From NCBI GenBank assembly GCA_018780805.1, contig JADMJD010000128.1, forward strand, positions 1 to 64,000: a DNA stretch of 64,000 bases, given 5' to 3'. This stretch comes from Rubrivivax sp. GTDB lineage: Bacteria; Pseudomonadota; Gammaproteobacteria; Burkholderiales; Burkholderiaceae_C. Shown here in pieces: positions 59,695 to 64,000 of this stretch (positions within the stretch are counted from its first letter, which is position 1; each line of letters opens with the position of its first letter). The translations under genes were made by a program, and so were the position numbers. Below the pieces are notes generated by a model, which made no database searches, was not told the DNA's origin, and was given only the letters and a program-made list of their open reading frames with translations.

Positions 59695-60302
59695 GAACGG
59701 ATTCCTGCAGCGCGCTCGCGCTCGATCTGGGCCGCCAGCTCTTCGACGAACATCACGTCGTCGCTCTTGGCTTCGGGGTCGACGCTGAACGGCTCGGCGC
59801 GCAGGCCCATCAGAAAGGCGATGCGCTTGATCAGCTCCGACACGCTCTGCAGCAGCAGCAGGCCAAAGCCGGCCGGGATCAGCAGCATCACCGGCCAGCG
59901 GATCAGGCCGCCGGCGTTGGAGCTGACCTCACCGGAGACGTAGGCGTTCATGAACAGCGGCCACGACAGCGCGATCAGGATCACGCAGAGCGGGATCACG
60001 AAGACCACGATGCCCAGCGAATCGATGATGGCGTTGGTGCGTTTGCTCAGGCGCGAGGAGATGAAGTCGATGCGCACGTGGGCGTTGCGCAGGAACACAT
60101 AACCGACGCCCAGCATGAAGACCGCGGCGAACAGGTACCACTGGATCTCGAGGTAGGCGTTCGAGCCGATGTCGAAGGCCTTGCGCATGATGGCGTTGCC
60201 GGAGCTGATCAGCACGGCGGCCAGCACCAGCCAGATCACGAGCTTGCCGATCCACTCGTTGAGTGTGTCGATCAGGCCGGAGAGTTTGAGGAGGGGGAAC
60301 AC
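59691..60302 (-). CDS. TRAP transporter small permease (DctQ)
   Basis: 203 aa, 4 TM segments; coupled to dctM (ATGA overlap). Confidence 0.9.
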   Translation of the reverse strand: MFPLLKLSGLIDTLNEWIGKLVIWLVLAAVLISSGNAIMRKAFDIGSNAYLEIQWYLFAAVFMLGVGYVFLRNAHVRIDFISSRLSKRTNAIIDSLGIVVFVIPLCVILIALSWPLFMNAYVSGEVSSNAGGLIRWPVMLLIPAGFGLLLLQSVSELIKRIAFLMGLRAEPFSVDPEAKSDDVMFVEELAAQIERERAAGIRS

Positions 60303-60408
60303 GGGGGACGGTCTCCGGAAACAGGGACCGTGAATTCTAGGCAGTGGCGCGGGCCCGTCCCGAAGTTCTTACCCGCATGGATGCGGGTCAATCGGCCCTC
60401 GCAGGTGC

Positions 60409-60762
60409 TCAGCTGCCGGTGGCGGCCAGGTACAGCCGCGTGCTGCGCGCGCCCGAGCGGCAAAACGCCAGCACCGGCGGGGGCAGTTCGTCCAGCAAGG
60501 CAGCAAAGGCCGCGATTTCCTGCGGCGACTGGTAACCCCCGGCCACCGGCAGGAACCGGTATTGCAGGCCGGCAGCCGCGGCAGCGGCGGCCATCGCAGC
60601 ATCGGTCGGCTGGTCGGGCCCGCCCTCGAAGTCGGGCCGGTTGTTGATGACGCTGCGAAAGCCCGCGCGCGCCGCCTCGACCATGTCGGCCGGTGCCAGC
60701 TGGGGGGCCACGAAGACGGTCTCGGCGACCGGCCGGATCGGCAGGGCAGTGGGCTCAAGCAT
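60409..60762 (-). CDS. TIGR01244/DUF442 beta-lactamase-hydrolase-like phosphatase/sulfurtransferase domain
   Basis: FRSVINNRPDFEGGPDQPTDAAMAAAAAAAGLQYRFLPVAGGYQSPQEIAAFAALLDELPPPVLAFCRSGARST (CxxGxRS). Confidence 0.88.
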   Translation of the reverse strand: MLEPTALPIRPVAETVFVAPQLAPADMVEAARAGFRSVINNRPDFEGGPDQPTDAAMAAAAAAAGLQYRFLPVAGGYQSPQEIAAFAALLDELPPPVLAFCRSGARSTRLYLAATGS

Positions 60763-60771
60763 GCGCAGATC

Positions 60772-61218
60772 CTACTTCGAGAGCGCCTGTTTCACCGCCG
60801 CCGACACCAGCGCCATCTCCGCCTGGCCACCCAGGCGGGCCTTGGCGGCGGCCATCACACGGCCCATGTCGCCGGGGCCTGCCGCACCGAGCTCGGTGAC
60901 GAGCGTGGCGACCTGCGCTGCGATCTGCTCGGCCGTCAGGCGCTGCGGCAGGTAGGCCTCGAGCACCACGATCTCGGCTTCTTCCTTGACGGCGAGGTCT
61001 TCACGTGCGCCTTGGCGGAAGGCGGTGACGGAGTCCTTGCGCTGCTTGACCAGCTTGTCGACGATGGCGACCACAGCGGCGTCGTCGAGCACGATGCGCT
61101 CGTCCACCTCACGTTGTTTCATCGCGGCCAACAGCATGCGGATCGTGCCCAGGCGCTCGCTCTCGCGGGCGCGCATGGCGGCCTTCATGTCGTCGGTGAT
61201 GCGGTCTTTCAGGCTCAT
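60772..61218 (-). CDS. yqeY: GatB/YqeY-domain protein
   Basis: LKDRITDDMKAAMRARESERLGTIRMLLAAMKQREVDERI...VLEAYLPQRLTAEQIAA. Confidence 0.93.
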   Translation of the reverse strand: MSLKDRITDDMKAAMRARESERLGTIRMLLAAMKQREVDERIVLDDAAVVAIVDKLVKQRKDSVTAFRQGAREDLAVKEEAEIVVLEAYLPQRLTAEQIAAQVATLVTELGAAGPGDMGRVMAAAKARLGGQAEMALVSAAVKQALSK

Positions 61219-61272
61219 GGCCGTTCTCCTTCCGGGGATGCTGGGGTCGGGATACTGGGGTCGATGAAAGAC

Positions 61273-61306
61273 AAAAAGCCCGCCACGGCAGACCGTGCGG
61301 GCTTCA
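61273..61306 (-). terminator. Rho-independent terminator downstream of rpsU
   Basis: AAGCCCGC-CACGG...CCGTG-CGGGCTT stem; T-run on the minus strand. Confidence 0.8.
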
Positions 61307-61338
61307 AGCTCCGCGGCAGACCTGCTGCCGCGAAAAGA

Positions 61339-61551
61339 TCAGTACATCTTCTTGGGCAGCTGCATGCTGCGCACACGCTTGAAGTGGCGCTTCACGGCAG
61401 CCGCCTTCTTGCGCTTGCGCTCGGCGGTGGGCTTCTCGTAGAACTCGCGCGCACGCAGCTCGGTGAGCAGACCCATTTTTTCGATGGTGCGCTTGAAGCG
61501 CCGCAGGGCAACGTCGAACGGCTCGTTCTCTTTGACGCGAATGGTGGTCAT
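61339..61551 (-). CDS. rpsU: 30S ribosomal protein S21
   Basis: [70 protein letters not shown]. Confidence 0.97.
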   Translation of the reverse strand: MTTIRVKENEPFDVALRRFKRTIEKMGLLTELRAREFYEKPTAERKRKKAAAVKRHFKRVRSMQLPKKMY

Positions 61552-61848
61552 GAAAAGCTTGGACTCTTAAAGGCGCAGGAAAGACAATGATTCTAGCCCG
61601 GATTCCGCAAGCTTGGCAACTGCTGCTTCAACGGGCCCGCAAGGCGGGGATAAGTCACTGTGGCTGGGGGGCGGGCCACACACACCGGCAACACGGGCCC
61701 GGTAACATCCGGGCGCTCACCCAGAATTCAACAAACTAGGGGGAATTCGGAGCGACGATCCACAGGTGCTTGATCTGGCCCCCATCGCAGAACAAGATGG
61801 GGTCAGGCCCGTCTGTCGGGTCGCCACGGCCGAGTTCCCGTTGTGCTG

Positions 61849-62862
61849 ATGTCGACTGACTCCATCACCGAATTGCCAACGGCCGGACCCGACCGCCACG
61901 CGCCCCTGTTCGCGCAACTGTTGCACCAGGCGGGTGCGGCGCTGGGCGCCATGGCCGCCGTCAAGGACGCGGCCTCCGGCCGCTACGAATGGGTTGCGCC
62001 GACCTGGGCCCACTGGCTGGGCCGCGATGTGGCCGAGCTCGTGGGCCACACCGACGCCGATTGGTCCGACCCCGCCACGTCCACCGCCTTGCGCGCCGCC
62101 GACCAGGCTGCCATGGCCCGTGGGGGCGTGTTGACCAGCGAACACCGTGTCGAGGCCCAGGGCCAGCGCCACGACGTGTTGGTGCTGCGGCTGCTGGGCC
62201 CGGCCGATGCCGAAGGCCGGCAGGCCATCGCCAGCCTCTGGCTGGACCAGCAACCCGCGCGCCAGAAGGCTGCGCAGCTGCGCCAGGCGCTGGAGCAGAT
62301 CGAACAGCTGCAGCGGGCCAACGAAACCCTGCGCCGCGAACTGAAGGACCAGGGCCTGCGCGACCACGACTCCGGCCTCTACACGCGCGGCCACTTTGAA
62401 GAACAGTTGCGGCGCGAGGTGGACCTGTCCACACGCGAGCACCGCGAGTTTGCGCTGGTGTTCATCGCCGTGGATCCATCGGTGGGCAAGGCGGCCGCGC
62501 TGGGTGACGCCGCGCAGGTGCACATCCTCGAAGCCATGGGCCGGTTGCTGCGCGGCAACACGCGGGCGATGGACGCCTCCTGCCGCTTTGACGAGCGGCG
62601 TTTTGCCGTGCTGCTGTCGGGCGTGGGCCTGGCCACGGCACATTCGCGCATGGAGGGCCTGCGCCGCCAATGCGCCACGCAGGTGGTGGTGCACGAGGGC
62701 CAGGAGCTGGGTTTCAGCACATCGATGGGCGTGGCCAGCTTCCCGCACACCGCGCACAACCAGGACGAGTTGATGGCTGCCAGCGAAGCCGCCTTGGCCG
62801 AGGCCCAGCGGCGCGGTGGCAACCACGTCACGCTGGCCGCGATCCGCTTCGACCTCAGCTGA
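61849..62862 (+). CDS. PAS-coiled coil-GGDEF protein with degenerate active site
   Basis: PAS-like N-terminus; DSGLYTRGHFEEQLRREV matches the GGDEF-domain start; GGDEF position reads DERRF (CRFDERRFAVLLSG). Confidence 0.75.
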   Translation: MSTDSITELPTAGPDRHAPLFAQLLHQAGAALGAMAAVKDAASGRYEWVAPTWAHWLGRDVAELVGHTDADWSDPATSTALRAADQAAMARGGVLTSEHRVEAQGQRHDVLVLRLLGPADAEGRQAIASLWLDQQPARQKAAQLRQALEQIEQLQRANETLRRELKDQGLRDHDSGLYTRGHFEEQLRREVDLSTREHREFALVFIAVDPSVGKAAALGDAAQVHILEAMGRLLRGNTRAMDASCRFDERRFAVLLSGVGLATAHSRMEGLRRQCATQVVVHEGQELGFSTSMGVASFPHTAHNQDELMAASEAALAEAQRRGGNHVTLAAIRFDLS

Positions 62863-63670
62863 AGACGCGGTAGAGCATGGTGGCCGCCAGGGCCATCAAC
62901 ATCAGCGCAAACACACGGCGCAGTGATGTCACGTCGATGCGGTGCGCCGTGCGCGCGCCCAGCGGCGCCAGCAGCACGCTGGCCGCCGAGATGATCACCA
63001 GCGCCGGCAGGTACAGGTAACCGACCGCACCCGGCACCGAGCCCGGCAGCTGCCAGCCGGCGATCACATAACCGGCCGTGGCCGCCAGCGCGATCGGGAA
63101 GCCCAGCGCGGCGCTGGTGCCCACGGCGTTGCGCATCGGCACGTTGCACCAGACCATGAAGGGCACCGAGACAAAGGCACCGCCGGCGCCGACCAGGCCG
63201 GACATCAGCCCGATCAGGCCGCCCGCGCCCACCTGGCCCCAGCGGCCGGGCATCTGGCGCTGTGGCGCGGGCTTGCGGTTGCGAAACATCTGCACGGCCG
63301 AGAAGCCGACAAAGCCTGCAAACAGCAGCGCCAGGCCCTGGCCCTTGATGAGCGCAAAGATGCCGCCGCCGGCCAGCAGGCCGCCGGCCACGATGCCGGG
63401 CGCCAGACCGCGCACCAGCGGCCAGCGCACCGCGCCCAGGCGGTGGTGCGCGCGCAGGCTGGACAAGGAGGTGAACATGATCGTGGCCATCGAGGTGGCC
63501 ACCGCCATCTTCACGGCCAGCGCCGGCTCCACGCCGCGGGCGGAGACGATCAGCGTCAGAAAGGGCACCATCAACATGCCCCCGCCAATGCCCAGCAGAC
63601 CGGCCAGGAAACCGGCGCCGATGCCCAGCGCCAGCAGTTCGGCGATGAGCGACCAAGGCAGCGCCGTCAT
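62855..63670 (-). CDS. TauE/SafE-family (sulfite exporter family) permease
   Basis: GAGFLAGLLGIGGGMLMVPFL and GLIGLMSGLVGAGGAFVSVPFM duplicated glycine-rich motifs. Confidence 0.93.
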   Translation of the reverse strand: MTALPWSLIAELLALGIGAGFLAGLLGIGGGMLMVPFLTLIVSARGVEPALAVKMAVATSMATIMFTSLSSLRAHHRLGAVRWPLVRGLAPGIVAGGLLAGGGIFALIKGQGLALLFAGFVGFSAVQMFRNRKPAPQRQMPGRWGQVGAGGLIGLMSGLVGAGGAFVSVPFMVWCNVPMRNAVGTSAALGFPIALAATAGYVIAGWQLPGSVPGAVGYLYLPALVIISAASVLLAPLGARTAHRIDVTSLRRVFALMLMALAATMLYRVFS

Positions 63671-64000
63671 GCGGCCGGTGCCGCGGGCGGGTGGGCCAGC
63701 CGGGCCAGCACCGCCTGCCACTCCGCCGGCGTCACGGGCGTGATGGACAACCGGTTGCCGCGTTGCAGCACCTGCATCGTCGCCAACTCGGGTGCTTGGC
63801 GCATCTCGGCCAGCGGCAGCAGACGGGTCTGGCGCAGCAGCTTCACATCGCGCAGCAGCCAGCGCGGGGACTCGGGCGACGACTTGGGATCGGAGTAGGG
63901 GCTGCGGGGGTCGAACTGCGTCGGGTCGGGCATGGGATCGGAGGCGATGGTGGCCAGGCCGGCAACGCCGGGCTGCGGGCAGGACGAGTGGTAGAACAAC
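63667..64000 (-). CDS. EVE-domain protein, 5' end beyond the window
   Basis: FYHSSCPQPGVAGLATIASDPMPDPTQFDPRSPYSDPKSSPESPRWLLRDV; open to the right edge. Confidence 0.88.
   Translation of the reverse strand, partial: LFYHSSCPQPGVAGLATIASDPMPDPTQFDPRSPYSDPKSSPESPRWLLRDVKLLRQTRLLPLAEMRQAPELATMQVLQRGNRLSITPVTPAEWQAVLARLAHPPAAPAA

Noticed and set aside
57871-59943. 690-aa plus-strand ORF
   Set aside because: Antisense to dctM/dctQ; Q/H/R/D-rich shadow frame
62855-63670. TauE/SafE permease as the sulfite exporter for the suyAB module
   Set aside because: Family fits, but it is about 50 kb away in an unrelated neighbourhood; the family transports several organic/inorganic anions, so no link claimed

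Overview
64 kb of ordinary-looking, high-GC chromosome from a Betaproteobacterium, probably Burkholderiales (judged from gene content and codon style). I see no prophage, transposase, CRISPR array or rRNA. Main blocks: (1) 0.1-8.0 kb, a LacI-controlled sugar/sugar-acid ABC importer with an IlvD/Edd dehydratase and an HpcH/HpaI aldolase, with a near-perfect LacI/GntR-type operator over the dehydratase start codon. (2) 8.9-13.2 kb, a GntR-controlled cluster that looks like a 3-sulfolactate module (suyA-suyB-slcC-comC). (3) 13.3-19.3 kb, DUF4394 lipoprotein, MoeB/ThiF protein, S41 protease and iron-type ABC genes without a binding protein. (4) 19.4-29.9 kb, an exopolysaccharide locus (wecB, WecG/TagA-like glycosyltransferase, deacetylase, O-antigen ligase, PL14-like lyase, flippase, glycosyltransferase, ATP-grasp, TviB-like dehydrogenase). 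(5) tRNA-Arg(CCT), then a vWA-tamA-tamB operon. (6) GGDEF and HD-GYP proteins, S9 peptidase, MoxR, cytochrome c4-like protein. (7) A copper module (CueR-like, CopA, CopZ). (8) A lone family-5 binding protein, a small lipoprotein coupled to a SUMF1/FGE-fold protein, and a divergent alpha-amylase/pullulanase pair. (9) mogA, yjgA, pmbA, a TakP-like TRAP system, a TIGR01244 protein, yqeY, rpsU, a degenerate GGDEF protein, a TauE/SafE permease and a truncated EVE-domain gene at the right edge. The most interesting items are the sulfolactate module next to a dehydratase/aldolase/ABC operon, a family of spacer repeats starting exactly at ATGA stop/start junctions (including an in-frame 60-bp tandem repeat ahead of the WecG-like gene), and two small ORFs absent from the supplied track. 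Most long opposite-strand ORFs in the track are GC artefacts. No database search was run; all family calls come from reading the protein sequences.
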